From Zhengitettix transpicula (Eukaryota > Arthropoda > Insecta > Orthoptera > Tetrigidae): 64,000 nucleotides of DNA. Location of the stretch: contig CM073595.1 of assembly GCA_037074705.1 (NCBI GenBank), forward strand, positions 71,038,139 through 71,102,138. Direction: 5' to 3'. Numbering within the stretch: the stretch's first letter is position 1; every line of letters begins with the position of its first letter. The notes beneath the pieces were generated by a model that saw nothing but the letters and a program-made list of their open reading frames with translations, did not search any database and was not told where the DNA came from. A program made the translations under genes and the position numbers. Shown piece by piece: positions 35,561 to 47,662 of this stretch.

Positions 35561-37045
35561 AGAGCTATTTTATATATATGCCCATAGTACTCAAGTTAAA
35601 TACACAACTAAGAATCATGGGGAGAGAGGTATAGAAGCAACCGTTGGCTAAAACGGTGTCATGGGTAGTATATTTATCTGGTATGCGTCGCGCTCGCAGC
35701 CACGACGTATTCTAACTTCACGCTGGTCGCTCCTCTGCACTTCCAGCACATTCACTGGCCCCTCTATGTTCTTAATTAGCAGTAGCGTGCATCCTCTTGA
35801 GCGTCTCTATATATACGAGAATACCACTCGGTGAGAATTGATTGCGTCGTCCCACTTGCTTTCCAGTCACACTCCCGCAGAAAACTCGGCGAACCTTTGA
35901 CGTCATATTGACGAAATATTCACCTACTAGTCAGAAATTACGACATGTTATATGACTAAAACTGTGAGTTTCTACATTCAAAACAATTGCGTACACTAAA
36001 ACAACTGTTGTTTGATAAATTTGTAATATAAAAATTATTTACGTTATAGACGTTAAAACACCTTTTATTATGAGTCCCAGGATTTTATTCGTTCTTAAAT
36101 AGTACATCTCGATAGCTTACAGCTTGGTGTCGTAATCATTCAAAAACCAACCTAATAAAATTTAAACAATTCAGAGCAATGGCAACGTAGTTATTTCGAT
36201 TGTTGCATAACGGCATACGGCATACGGCAACAAAGTAAATAACAGTTATATATTCCTACCAAGACGGTTCTTTATTATAAATCATTTTATACATAAATAT
36301 AATGAATAAGAAAGGTATGTTATCCAAATTATTTAAAAATATAAATCTGCTTAAAAACTTCGGTTTAAATTCTCGTGCCAATCTGTCGTATTAGACAGTG
36401 GATTTTGTTATCAGTATCAAAAATTAGATATACAAACAGTAGTCGATAAATTTTTAAAACATTTACAATTGTTTAATAATATTTATAAAATATTTTCCTT
36501 TTAGAATGGTAAGGACTTATAAATTTATAGCTGTTTTCGGAAAATAGAACAGACACCTTATTGTTTAATGAATTTTCACAAATAACATTGGGAGAAAGAC
36601 AGACCAACTAAAGACTTATTATTTAATTAAATTTTCTTAACTTGCGTTTCTATGTCGGGCCCTTCATTTCTAAAATTCAGTAATTCAGTAATTAATCGGA
36701 GGGTTGGATAACTACCAAGTTTCTAGTATTGCCTTAAGAGTTTTCAGGTCACAATCAAAATAATTGTCATCATCTGATATTAACTCAGTTTTCCTTTTCT
36801 AAATTATGTTCACTATAGTTGATAATTTTTTGGCAGTTGGTTAGCCTATTTTCATTGATCTTAGTTCACCGTGATTTTTGGAGACTCCCTTCGCCACTAA
36901 TTTATTTCCTGGAATAACGGCGAAAGAGGCCAATCACGGTTGGTGCTAAAAATGGAATTTCTGCAGTGCAGCTTTGCAATTAGAACTTGTGATCGAACGG
37001 ACACGGAAGTCTGAAGAACACAGATGCGCTGATTACATGGAAACT
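35561..37045. other. Non-coding intron sequence
   Basis: A patch of more even composition at about 35640-35900 is otherwise unexplained. A short CGGCATACGGCATACGGCAA tandem lies near 36210. No gene recognised. Confidence 0.45.
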
Positions 37046-37198
37046 TTATACACACTGCGAGATAGAATTTGCAGCCGCTCCTTGAGAGAGCAAACACTTT
37101 TGGAGTATCGCCCCATGGGGACCCTGCGCAGCTGCCATTGTTCCGGAGAGTCCAGCAACGCTAATGGCAAGGAACACAATGAAACGAGCTGTTCTCAT
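37046..37198 (-). CDS. Doubtful small secreted-peptide ORF
   Basis: A 50-codon ORF on the strand opposite to Dscam. From the second in-frame Met (37198) it reads MRTARFIVFLAISVAGLSG, with a basic n-region, a hydrophobic core and a small-residue AAAQG stretch suitable for signal peptidase. A predicted 25-residue remainder with two cysteines (QKC, SQCV) follows. An in-frame Met 14 codons upstream (37240) is less suited as a start. No family recognised, no polyadenylation signal or splice sites checked, and a hydrophobic run in a short ORF can arise by chance. It could be a small peptide gene, the first exon of a secreted protein, or nothing. Confidence 0.2.
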   Translation of the reverse strand: MRTARFIVFLAISVAGLSGTMAAAQGPHGAILQKCLLSQGAAANSISQCV

Positions 37199-37756
37199 CG
37201 TAATTACAGCTTCTCTCACGGTTGCTTGCACAGAGTCCACGATATTTTATGCCTTAGCGATTGCCTCTTGTTTTCTCTGCTCTTGTAATTTGAGACGCAA
37301 ATAAACAGCACTACACAATGCGTTAATACGGGAATAAAACCTTAAAATACAGTTTCCACAAACTAAAGTTAATATACGTTTCGGAAAAATTAAACCCGTA
37401 AATGTATCTGTATTTAAGTCCTTACATAAAGGATGGGCATAATGACTCTCCCAAAATAGTACATGCTCTCATTAATAACACTCATTTATTTTTCACGAAC
37501 TCACATGCACGTTATACCAACCGGCGAAAAAACAAAACTTTCCGATAACAAAAACTGTACACACATAAGAACTGAATAATAGAGGCGTAACTACATTAAA
37601 ATAAAAACGTTTCAACGGAAATTACACAACCTCATCTCTAAAAGTATTGGTGAAAATACAAAATAAGTACTAATTAAATGTCTGATAAGCCACTCCCACT
37701 TTCAGATTTCACACTTGGTTGAGAAACGTACAAGTCGTTATGAATCAAAATTATAT

Positions 37757-38426
37757 ATCTAATAAATAAAATTGACATGTGTGTGTGTGTATGTTTCCCA
37801 TACAAATCTAAACACGTGTAGCAGTTTCAACCAAATTTTGTTCATGTCTGCCGTTCGAATCGGAATCATACAATGTGTGGGTAAGACACGACTATGGAAA
37901 TTTTCAAACATGGTCGAACGGCCGACATTTGCGTCGAATAAATATTTTTCGGCGTCAGTGAGATTAATATTGTTTCTCTTGATGTTTTCGTGAATAATTT
38001 CAACCCCTTTTGGAGTGGAGGTGGAGTGGCGTTACAAAAAAATAACGGAAAATCAACCTACATTGGAGTCGAATCCGCAGTTATGGACGTCGCTCAGTTT
38101 AATTATGATATTCAGCTTGCCTTTTAATCCGCAGAGGCGGGGGTGGAGAAGGGTGAAAATTTTCAAACATGTTAAAACAGCCGATATTTAAGAAGAAAAA
38201 AATACCTTTTTCGGGGTCACTGAGATAGATAGCGTTTTTCCCGATACTTTTGTGTATAATTTCAACCCCTTTTTGCATGAGAGTGGATCAAGTTTAGGTA
38301 TGGGGTTGGAGGGGCGGTACATAAAAGTAACACAAAAACAACCGAGATTGGAGTCAAATCCGGGGTTACGGATGCTACTGAGTATAATTATGATTACCCG
38401 GGTAACGCCGAGAACCCGGCTAGTTA
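37757..38426 (+). repeat. Retroposon-like family copy, two-unit form
   Basis: The longest copy. Unit 1 starts at CTAATAAATAAAATTG and reaches the TTAATTATGATATTC point near 38107. Unit 2 restarts at GCAGAGGCGGGGGTGGA and ends at CCCGGCTAGTTAAT. The junction matches that of the copy at 18451, so the composite form was probably itself mobilised. Open frames here, such as 38252-38551, are repeat-derived. Confidence 0.88.
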
Positions 38427-38503
38427 ATTATAAAGGACATGATGTGATACATGCAATAATATTATTTCTTCATATAATTAAAAAACAACACCATTTTCAA
38501 TCT

Positions 38504-38644
38504 CAATATTTTATTTATTTTCCTTCTAAGTTTATCTTTCTATCATTCTAAAAATGATTTGCCCTAACATCATTTTTAAATAACTGTCAATTCTAATATG
38601 TTGGAAAGGATAAACTTCGAAGGAAAATCAATAAATAAAATATA
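38504..38644. repeat. Foldback (MITE-like) inverted repeat
   Basis: The left arm (about 38504-38537, ATATTTTATTTATTTTCCTT and onward) is complementary to the right arm (about 38608-38644, ending AATAAATAAAATAT). An inner AAAAATGAT/ATCATTTTT stem is nested between them. Unclassified. Confidence 0.6.
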
Positions 38645-38701
38645 GAAACTGAATAAATAACAGGAACCATTAATTAAATAATTTCTTAATTAATTTGAAA
38701 T

Positions 38702-38866
38702 TTTAGCATATGAACATTCTCCACATTCTCGAAGCGCTGCTTCAAAAGAATTTAATGTACTATAAGAGTATTAAGATGCATATGTACGAATGTATTTATT
38801 TATAATAAATATAAATGCTAAAAAGTCTTGAAATTTGTAGGTGTTTACTTACAATTATGTATATTA
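38702..38866 (+). repeat. Repeat B, uninterrupted copy
   Basis: Aligned to 35171-35560 minus its insertion; serves as the unoccupied relative of that site. Family unknown. Confidence 0.65.
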
Positions 38867-40266
38867 AGCCAACCAGAGAATGTACGGGAAGAACATAGTG
38901 ATTTATAATAGTATTTATTCTTCTATTAAGCGATTTTCCTGAAAGTGTCTCAAAAATTGGTACCATTATTAATTTTTCTTTTAATATTTAACATAACAGT
39001 GTCTATTTCCATTTAGTCAATGTTATTTCAGATAGCAGATTTCCAGACCATTGTACAAGTAATTTATGTTAATTAGGAAAGTGCAGCTGTGCATTTTTTA
39101 ACAGCATATATAGTTGTGTTACTATAAAGCACACACTTGAGGCCCCTTAACCCCGTTGTCCCGCGGTACATCCGGTTTCAAATGAAGTTTTAGGACGTAG
39201 CTACGCGTCTTTGCACAACTGAATGCATACTTCACTAACTTCCACCTGATAATTCGGAATCATAACAGTTCGTAAAATACGTATTAATATTCCAAGACAG
39301 GTATCGAAACTTTTTCTGTATATGTTAGTAACTAGTAACATGGATTCTAGATTTATCTCTGCTACGTATGCTAATTATATTGTGATATTATTCACATAAA
39401 AATCCTGTTTGTAGCTACTTGTTATCGCTTAATTAAATTAATTCTTTTTTAATTTTTCAGACGCTTTCATCCAACGCTAATGCCAGACAGAAACGTTATG
39501 ATTACTACTCCTAATAATAGTATCGCCGAGTTTAACCTTTTGACTTCTTCTCATTTTCAATTTAAAGTTCATTTCTGCATTTTCCAACTCGTCGCTCTGT
39601 TCCTTTGCTCTTCTTTTAGCAACGTCAGATTTCTACCGAGACTTTATAGACCGTTTCTTTCTGTTTGATGTTAGATTGACCGTCCGGATTACTAGAAGAA
39701 AGTGGAGCCCACGTGTCACAATCGTTCCCAATTACCGTCATTCACTTTGCTACGAGTAAGTCGTTTTCGCCGTTAGACGCACTGCCAGTAATAAATCAGA
39801 GTTTGTAACCGCGTTCATGGAAGTTTGGAGAGTAATTCTGTATAACTGTCTGCCTGATTGAAAGCTAGTTTCTCTCTAGATAAGGGTTGTTTGATTTCGA
39901 GATTGCGCTGACGTACATTTCGCTGTTTTATGCCACAGTATATCACTCACGTCCCCCATCCCGGGAATTTATACCTCTTTTAATCGCGCTCACAATTACC
40001 ACCGACGCTCCGCAAGTCCTCGCCGTCGTTTCCAACTAACTTAAATTACAATTTTATTCAATACTACTCGGAAATTGGAAAACGGTTAGATGCAGTTACA
40101 GAAGTTCTTCGTTCACTTCAGATAACGGATGTATGCAGTTTTGTGTTAAGATTAGATTGGATTGGATTTTATATTTTTCCCGTCGGTTCTCATTTGAAAT
40201 CGAAACACCATAAATGTGTAAATTATTATTACGGTGATGTATAAAAAATTTTATTTCCCTTCATAC
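38867..40266. other. Non-coding intron sequence
   Basis: A patch of more even composition lies at 39460-40110. An open frame at 39480-39668 has no recognisable domain. No gene identified. Confidence 0.45.
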
Positions 40267-40460
40267 TGAAACGGCCGATATTTGCGTCGGATAAATATTT
40301 TTCGGGGTCAATGTGATTGATAATGTTTCTCCTAATGGTATTTCAACTCATTTTGGCATAGGAGGAGAGCACCTTTATGGATACATACAAATAACGCAAA
40401 AACAACGAATATTGGTGTCATATTCGTGGTCATGCATGACGCTGAGTTTAATTATGACAG
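40267..40460 (+). repeat. Retroposon-like family copy, middle-to-3' fragment
   Basis: Starts at ACGGCCGATATTTGCGTCGG and continues through TTTCGGGGTCAATGTGATTG to GAGTTTAATTATGACAG. The terminal CCCGGGCAAC...CAGCTAGT segment is lacking. Confidence 0.85.
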
Positions 40461-40532
40461 ATAGTAATCAATAAATATCAATATATTACGCCAAATAGAC
40501 AGAATACAAAAACAATTAAAAGCCTAACGTTT

Positions 40533-40572
40533 CCTAATATGAAAAACAACAAAATTCTTCTATATTAATGTT
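40533..40572 (+). repeat. Single-arm relative of the 62.3 kb hairpin
   Basis: CCTAATATGAAAAACAACAA and AATTCTTCTA match the left arm at 62328-62358. The complementary arm is missing here, so the hairpin sequence belongs to a dispersed family. Confidence 0.6.
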
Positions 40573-43373
40573 GTAAGGAATAAGAAAATGTAAAAAATAT
40601 TATATTTAAAATCCTATTATAAATGTACTACATTCTCATAATTCAATAATAAATGTTACCAACTTTTTTCAAATTAAATTGAAAATTTACAAAAGCTTCA
40701 ATTTTTTTAAAAAAATTAAATAAATAATGTACTATAAATGTACCTTAATTATTATTATGTTACGAGAGACGCTGAAACCAACAAAGGCGTTTTGATATTG
40801 GGTAATGAAGTTTCTAAATTGTTTGACTTTATTGTAACAATTACAGTAGAATAGGCTATAAAAGATCCATTACACACGTGAAATCTGTTTTTCGATCAGA
40901 AATAATCGTTGTAGAAAAGTCTTGTACTTCCTAAGGGACACATTATCCCTAAAATTAATTTTTAAAAGTGAAAAAAAATCGTTTTGTACGTAAAGGAAAA
41001 CGAACTAGTTTTATTTCAAATTTACGGAATTGTGTTCGCCGAGGTTCTATTTTAAAGCCAAAAGTTATTTATAAATGAGAGTGATCGATATTAAAATATT
41101 AATCTCAATAAGTTGTGAAATAAATTAGATCTTTCGCGTTGCAGTTGAAGGTTGAAATCGTAAACGACTCAGTTCCCTTCGATACCAAGAAGTATTTTAT
41201 ATTTATATGTACAATTATCACCGACGTTTTTTTCAAGAATGAGAAGCATATATTTATAAATAATTTCCCATTTATTGTCTCGAATTAAAAATGCCATTAA
41301 TCGTATGATAATTGTCTAACCGTTTTGTGTTTAAATAATTGAATACTATTTTCAGTATCGAAACCAAATAATTTGATTATAACAGATAGCTTTCAGAATT
41401 AGTAAACTAACTACATAATTCTGACTACTATTTGTGTTATCAAACACAATTTGAACAAATTATTTGGCTTTCGACGTCCTTATATTTTGAACAATCTGAA
41501 TACTCCCAATTGATCAATTTGTTTACCAGTATAAATTAAACAGGAAGGGAAATTAATCACAGCGCCGCTGAATTCGTGTCAATATCTGATTGTGAGCGTA
41601 CGCGAGAGCCACAAGTGGAACCTGTTGATGATAATAATTTGTTATTTCCGATTTTAATTTACGACCCCATGTGTAGTGATAGAAGATATTTTTCCTCGCT
41701 CCGTTATGTAATTCATTTCGCATACACACATCCGTAAACCTTTTCTCTTAATTTATAGCAATGTTTGTCTTATAATCCAAGTAGAATGTTTAAACATAAG
41801 TAATCATTATAATCTTTATTACTCTTAACAATACAGTAATTAATGTTTTCCATATTGAAAGAAGCTGTGTAAACGAGTTTAAATACTTTATTGTAAATTT
41901 TATTGAATTCCAAGCAACAGTTTTAGTCCGAATTCTCTCTCACCCAATCCTAAACAACACTTTGTAAAAATGATTTCATTTACCATATATTTATCATAAA
42001 CTATAATGTAAGAAATTACAAGTAAAGACAGAAATATTTTTTTATAAACTACGGCTATTTCCAGAATCACTTCGTGATTTTTCAATAAAAAAATTATATC
42101 TACCGATTTCTTAATTTGTCTTTATTTGGTATCCGCATAAATTAGTTCACATTGAAATAATCTTTAAGTCTAGGGGGCGTGAAATGTAAAGTTTGATGTT
42201 CCCGGTGCCAGTTAAATCACGTTTTGACAGATTAATGTCGAATGAAAACCTTTTCCGTGTTTATATGTAAATAAATACCCGGGCAACGGCGAGAACCACA
42301 TTAGTATGCAATAACAAATATTTGGTAGAAATGATTGAAATGCGATGTTTTAAACAGGTTCCGATAATGGATAATGCATATTTTTGTTTGTGTTTGTAAA
42401 GGCAAACAATAATCGTCATTTCAATTTTATTATTGCTCCTGACAGGAAGAAAATATTTACCTATCAATCAAAGATTAATGATTAATTATTTAGTTACAAT
42501 AACACCAATATTAAAATTTAAACAATTTATTGCGAAAGTATCATTCCACAATTCACATTCCACTAGAAGGCTTTAATTAACGACGACGTGGGGATTTTAA
42601 AGCAACGTTTTCTAATATCAGCACGACGTTATTATAATGCGAGTTTATTAATAGTTTTATGACGGGAAGTGCATAAAACAAATTGAAAAGGTCTGTTGTT
42701 TAATAAGTAGAAAAAAAACTGAGCACACATGTAAATTAAAAAACGACTTTTTCACTTCTCTCAAAATATCCCTCTCACACGTAAAATGTAAGTAAAAATA
42801 CATTACATTTATAATATTCCATACGGGAACAATAACTATTTTACCGTAGTCCGAAAATTGTGATTATCTTGAAAATTCGCAAGTATTTTTTCCGTGAAAC
42901 ATACTTGAAAGATTAACCTTTCGTTTTATATCATTTTGTTACTGTATTGGGCAAGAAAGAAACAATCTTATAATCGCGCAGACATGTTTTAAATTAGATG
43001 TATAGGAAATTAATGTAGTGTTTATCAATGCTGATACAAGCGTTCTTCGACAAAATTGTTTCGTCTTACCGTCTTCAAAGTCCAACGAGTTCCAAAACTT
43101 TCAGTAACTTCGAAGTGCAACTGTGTCAGTGAATTTAAAGCGATTGAGCGAAATAGCATTCAAGTTCAAAAAAGAAATTGGTCCACGTGCCACACCCTGT
43201 CAGTTAAATTGAATGGCTCTTCCAGCTGTAAAATCTGTAAATGGGATCCGATAACTGTAATTAGTTTTACGTGGCTACATTGTGAAGAAATTTTACAAAT
43301 TATAGCCCAATCGTAAAATTTGTGGTTTTAAAATGGATTTGATATATTCAGTTATCTGATATTTTTCAATCTA
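40573..43373. other. Non-coding intron sequence
   Basis: A+T-rich. A scrap of the retroposon-like 3' end (CCCGGGCAACGGCGAGAACC, 42278-42306) is present. The 43056-43316 frame has no recognisable domain. Confidence 0.45.
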
Positions 43374-43841
43374 ATCTTCTAATAAATAAAATAGTGTGTT
43401 TTCGGGTTTGTGTATTCGTACATATGTATGTATGTTCGGCAAACAAATCTACACCCGTGAAGTAAATTTGACCAAATTTTGTATACGTGTTCCTTGCGAA
43501 CAGAAAACAAACACTGTGAGGGTAATTCACGTCTACCATCACCAGGGGCGGGAGTGGACGGAGGTGGAAATTTTTAAACATGGTAAAACGGCCAATATAT
43601 TTGTGGAAAGAGACTTTTTCGAGTCCATAGAGATAGCGTTTCTCCAATTATTCCTGTTTATTGATTCAACCCCTGTCGGCATGGGAGGGTAGAACCTTTA
43701 GGGATGGGGTGGATGTGCGTTACATAAAAATAAGGCAAAAACAACCGAGATTGGAGTCAAATCTGGAGTTATGGATGTCGCTGAGTTTCATTATGACAGC
43801 CCGGGAAACGCCGATCACCCAGCAAGTAATATAATAAATTA
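43374..43841 (+). repeat. Retroposon-like family copy, near full length
   Basis: Complete from CTTCTAATAAATAAAATAG to CACCCAGCAAGTAATATAAT, and it shares the following AATAAATTATGG tail with the copy ending at 18780. The opposite-strand and + strand open frames at 43366-43692 lie inside it. Confidence 0.9.
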
Positions 43842-44973
43842 TGGCCTTACAAATTCAGAAAAATAAATTTCTCAATACCATAAATTTATTAAAACAAAAA
43901 TTGAAGTTTTGTGCAGTGTGTGTGCGCACCTCATCAGGTAAATAAATTAGGAGACCATGTCATAAAATATTAATTAGAACAATGTTAGTGAATGTGGTAC
44001 AATCAGTTACATCTAAAAATTAAAAATATTGACAACGGAACCCAATGACGTGTAAAAAAATTAATCCAATTTATATCAATTTACTACTATAATTAATATA
44101 AAATGAGGATATTCATGGATATACAGAGTGTTTTATTTCACTTACTGCTGAGTTAAAATTTATAGGCTTTAAGTAATCAGAATAAACAACTAACAAAATT
44201 AATTGATTCAACTTCCACTCCTTTGCCGTTTTTAATGTAACAGACGGCAATAAACCTTTTTCTTTGTACAGGTGTAGCCACATTTATTACGATTCATTAA
44301 AGATACAGCCCGCATCTTGGAGAAAGTTTCATCTTCTGTTAGTGAACGTTTCTGGCGCATTTCAGTATTTTATTCATGTATACGTTTCACTGGCCATTAA
44401 ACGTCGGTGAGCGAAGCCGATGATGAAATTCTGTAGCTGGGAATGGCTTCCAACCTAGGACTGCGTAATTTTCTTGGACGTGCAATGACTTCGACTCCAG
44501 CTTAAAATATTACCTCGGGAACGGAGAGGCGGCGTTTTCATACAGCCAGGTATATTACACGGGCTGGCAGGATTCGACGCGTAATTACTACACGGGAGCG
44601 ATGCTGCGACACCTTCGAAGACCTTACTCTAATATGCTATAAAATAATATACGTATAACACTCATAACTACAGTAAAACTATTAGTACAATTGATTTGAC
44701 GCGTACAATTAATTGACATTAGCGATGGATGAGAATTACAGAGTTATTGTGAACTATCCAGTGATTAAAACCAGCCGCAGTAATTGACTATTGTGTATTA
44801 ATAAACTGGAATATTTAGTACAGTGGAAATATTTCTTGTGAGCTAAAACAGCTCCATTGGTCCCGTACAGAAGGCTTCCAATCCTGACTGAGGAAGTCAT
44901 TGTCAAATCAACAGTTGGTTGTTAGCTATATTCATAGCCTAGTCTAAGTTTGATCATTATATCAGAGAACATT
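43842..44973. other. Non-coding intron sequence
   Basis: A hammerhead-like box CTGATGAGGTGC reads on the minus strand at about 43925-43939 but lacks GAAAC. A patch of more even composition is at 44390-44630. No gene recognised. Confidence 0.45.
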
Positions 44974-45222
44974 ATTGGGTGTTTCCCAGGTTGTCATAAT
45001 TAAACTCACCAACAACCATAACCCCGGATTTGACACCTATATCGATTCTGTTTTCGTTATTTTTATGTAACACTCCTCCAAGCCCATCCCTAAAAATGCT
45101 CCCTTCCCATGCCGAAAAGGTTTGAAATTATGTACAAAAAGATCTGGATATACACTACCTATCTCATTGAACCCGAAACATTTTCTTTCGACGAAAATAT
45201 CGGCCGCTGTAACATGTTTGAT
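44974..45222 (-). repeat. Retroposon-like family copy, truncated
   Basis: From TTGGGTGTTTCCCAGG through ACCCCGGATTTGACACC to CGGCCGCTGTAACATGTTTG. It lacks the distal third and the first CTAGC bases. Confidence 0.85.
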
Positions 45223-47102
45223 AAATTGATTTCAAAGGAATAGGAAAACCATATATATTTCCAATAACATTATGTAAGTCTCCGTTGCCGAATTTTTAAT
45301 TACAAACTATACGTTTATAATTTTTCCAATTTAACTATAACAAATATCATGCTCTGCTATTAACTTTCGAGATGATTTAGAAACACTTTCCACCCACAAA
45401 TTTTTACTCTTCTCAAAATATTTATGTCGCAGTTTTAATAAATTTAGCTTCAATAACGTTCCCAGAAGTTAATTTAAGCTGCCAAATAAAGCTATAATCC
45501 TCAAAGTTATTTCATGTAAGTCGTATGAGGCACTTCCTCGAATTCATTACGAACAACTTCGATACTCGTACTACACAAAGGTAATTCTAGTAAATTATTC
45601 AAAATTATAAACTGTTTCGTCGGAGTGCTCTTTTCTATTTATAAAGGGTCGGCTAATTGCTTGTCGCCACCAGTATAATACTCTCCATTGAAAATTATGA
45701 AGCAATGTGTTCCTGTCCACATTGCTGATAATTCTACCAAAAACAAAAATAAATCTGCAAAAAATCCCTATGGAAAGCATTTCTCTGAAACAACCAAGTA
45801 GAAAACTTCCCATATAATAATATTAGACCACATAGACTTTTATTATGATGCAGTTAATATTAGTAAAGATTGGAATATTTTTTAGAAACTCACATTAATG
45901 TAATAATCCCTTCACTGTATATAATAATAATAATAATATTTTATAGGTTCATCAAACATTCAAAATGTATTGAACAAGTCAAACGAACTTAAAATTTAAT
46001 TTAAATGGTAACAAAGAAGTTCATCTGATAATATAAATTTTTGTATATACGGTGTATATACAATTCATTATGCTAAAGGCTTGATGTACATGTAACTAAT
46101 AATTCTACCACTCAAACTTTCATGCAAAAACTGATGCGGGCAGTAATCTTTCATTGGGTTGTATTCAATTACTGAGTAATAAATAAAAAAAAATTGAATC
46201 GCAAACTCATGTCATAGACAAATGCAGCTGTGAAGGCGATGCGGCAGATACTCAGTTGACGGCCTGATTCCACTCACTAAACGCCAAGTACTCGTAATTG
46301 CTACTAGTTCGCTGAAATATCTCTACGGTTGTAAAATCCTGTAGCTTCAGCGCCGTGTAATTTGCAGTCACCTAAATTGGTCAATTCATCTCGTTTCCGG
46401 TCTAATTAGATTTTAAAAATCGCTTTTGAAGGGTAGATGCTCCATCGACAGCTGTGATATGTTAGCTTCCGAACCTCCGTTATAGCTAGTCATTAATTTG
46501 TTGGCAGAAGCGCCACAAATCGCAACGCTGACAAAGTTTCACTCCAACGCGAAATTATAATGTATCGTTTTTAGGGATTGTTGGTATCGTTAACGAGGTT
46601 TTAACTGATCGTATGCTGGAAGGAATCCTACCGACTCCGATTTTTCTACTAAATTCTGCCATTTTATTGTTAAATAATATCATTTGTATTTTCATCTGTG
46701 AGCTTAAACGCGATTATCCTACGATTTTTTCCTCAATTTTACACGGAAACTAGAATGAAAAATAATGGCAACAAAATTGCTTCATAACCTCTAATTGCAA
46801 TGATTATAAATAATAATAATTGTATATAATACTATTTTATTAACACACAATACTATAAAGCTATCCACTCATTTTACACATATATATTATTATATACATC
46901 AATGCTGGTAATAATATAAGTTTCAAAATTGTACAATTGTAAAATGTGTTGTGTAATATAATGGTCATGTAATTGAAGAAACACTAGTCAAATGTGATCG
47001 TTCGCCGTCGCGTGTTATAGTTTTAATTTGTAAAGTCTCACAACTGCAACTTAGTGGACGAGATTTTGAGCAGTCAAAAAGTTGGTCTGTCTCTGGTGGT
47101 CG
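45223..47102. other. Non-coding intron sequence
   Basis: No gene recognised. A (TAA)n tract is at about 45921-45938. A patch of more even composition is at 46190-46640. Confidence 0.45.
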
Positions 47103-47170
47103 TAGAGTGAGAATGTGACCATTGGGCGAGGTGGCATAGAGTGAGAATGTCACCATTGGGCGAGGTACGG
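47103..47170. repeat. 34-bp tandem duplication
   Basis: Two units beginning TAGAGTGAGAATGT and containing ACCATTGGGCGAGGT, with few differences. They sit within an open frame that is probably not coding. Confidence 0.9.
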
Positions 47171-47397
47171 CAAGTAGAGTTGAAGTTTGATTTTTAATAT
47201 GTGATGAATAATAGTTCGATGCAGAGTTCTTTTGAGAGTTCAGCGGCAGATTAGAATTGAACTCTGCTATTGCTGTTTGTTGCGGTATTTGGAACATTAT
47301 AATTGGCCGGTGACTAAAAGCGAACTATTTCGTAATCTGTATATTATTGGTGTTACAGTAACACTGACCAGTATCCACAGTCATAATTTTTTTAGGG

Positions 47398-47662
47398 TAA
47401 CAGGCTACATGAGGGTAATCCACATGGAGGCAACTCCCCTTTAATAGCATAGGAAGGGATTTGAAAGGGGGGATGCGGAAGGGTAGAGGAAGGTATCCAA
47501 GGGTTAACTAGGGCCCCCGGGCTATAGTTCAAGGATCCTACCCGGCATTCCCTAAAAGTAATGCAGGACAAACCCTAGAAAACCTGCATCAGGTAGGTCG
47601 GGCATTGGGTACTTGTCCTACGCCCTCCCGATAGCGGAAGTGGGTCCGTCAGCGAGATTTTC
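47398..47662. mobile_element. G+C-rich insert, probable transposon fragment
   Basis: A sharply bounded segment with G-runs (AAGGGATTTGAAAGGGGGGA) and GGGCCCCCGGGCTATAG, unlike the flanks, and no open frame. The minus strand contains AGGGTTTGTCCTGCATTAC, which I associate with untranslated parts of insect non-LTR elements. I cannot name the family. It lies just after the 34-bp duplication. Confidence 0.4.

Noticed and set aside
35805..35825. CTATATATACGAG as a TATA-box promoter
   Set aside because: TA-rich strings are common here. No initiator, downstream ORF or strand-consistent gene was found.
43925..43939. Minus-strand CTGATGAGGTGC as another hammerhead
   Set aside because: Stem II is plausible, but the second core reads AAAACTT instead of GAAACGTC, so only half of the signature is present.
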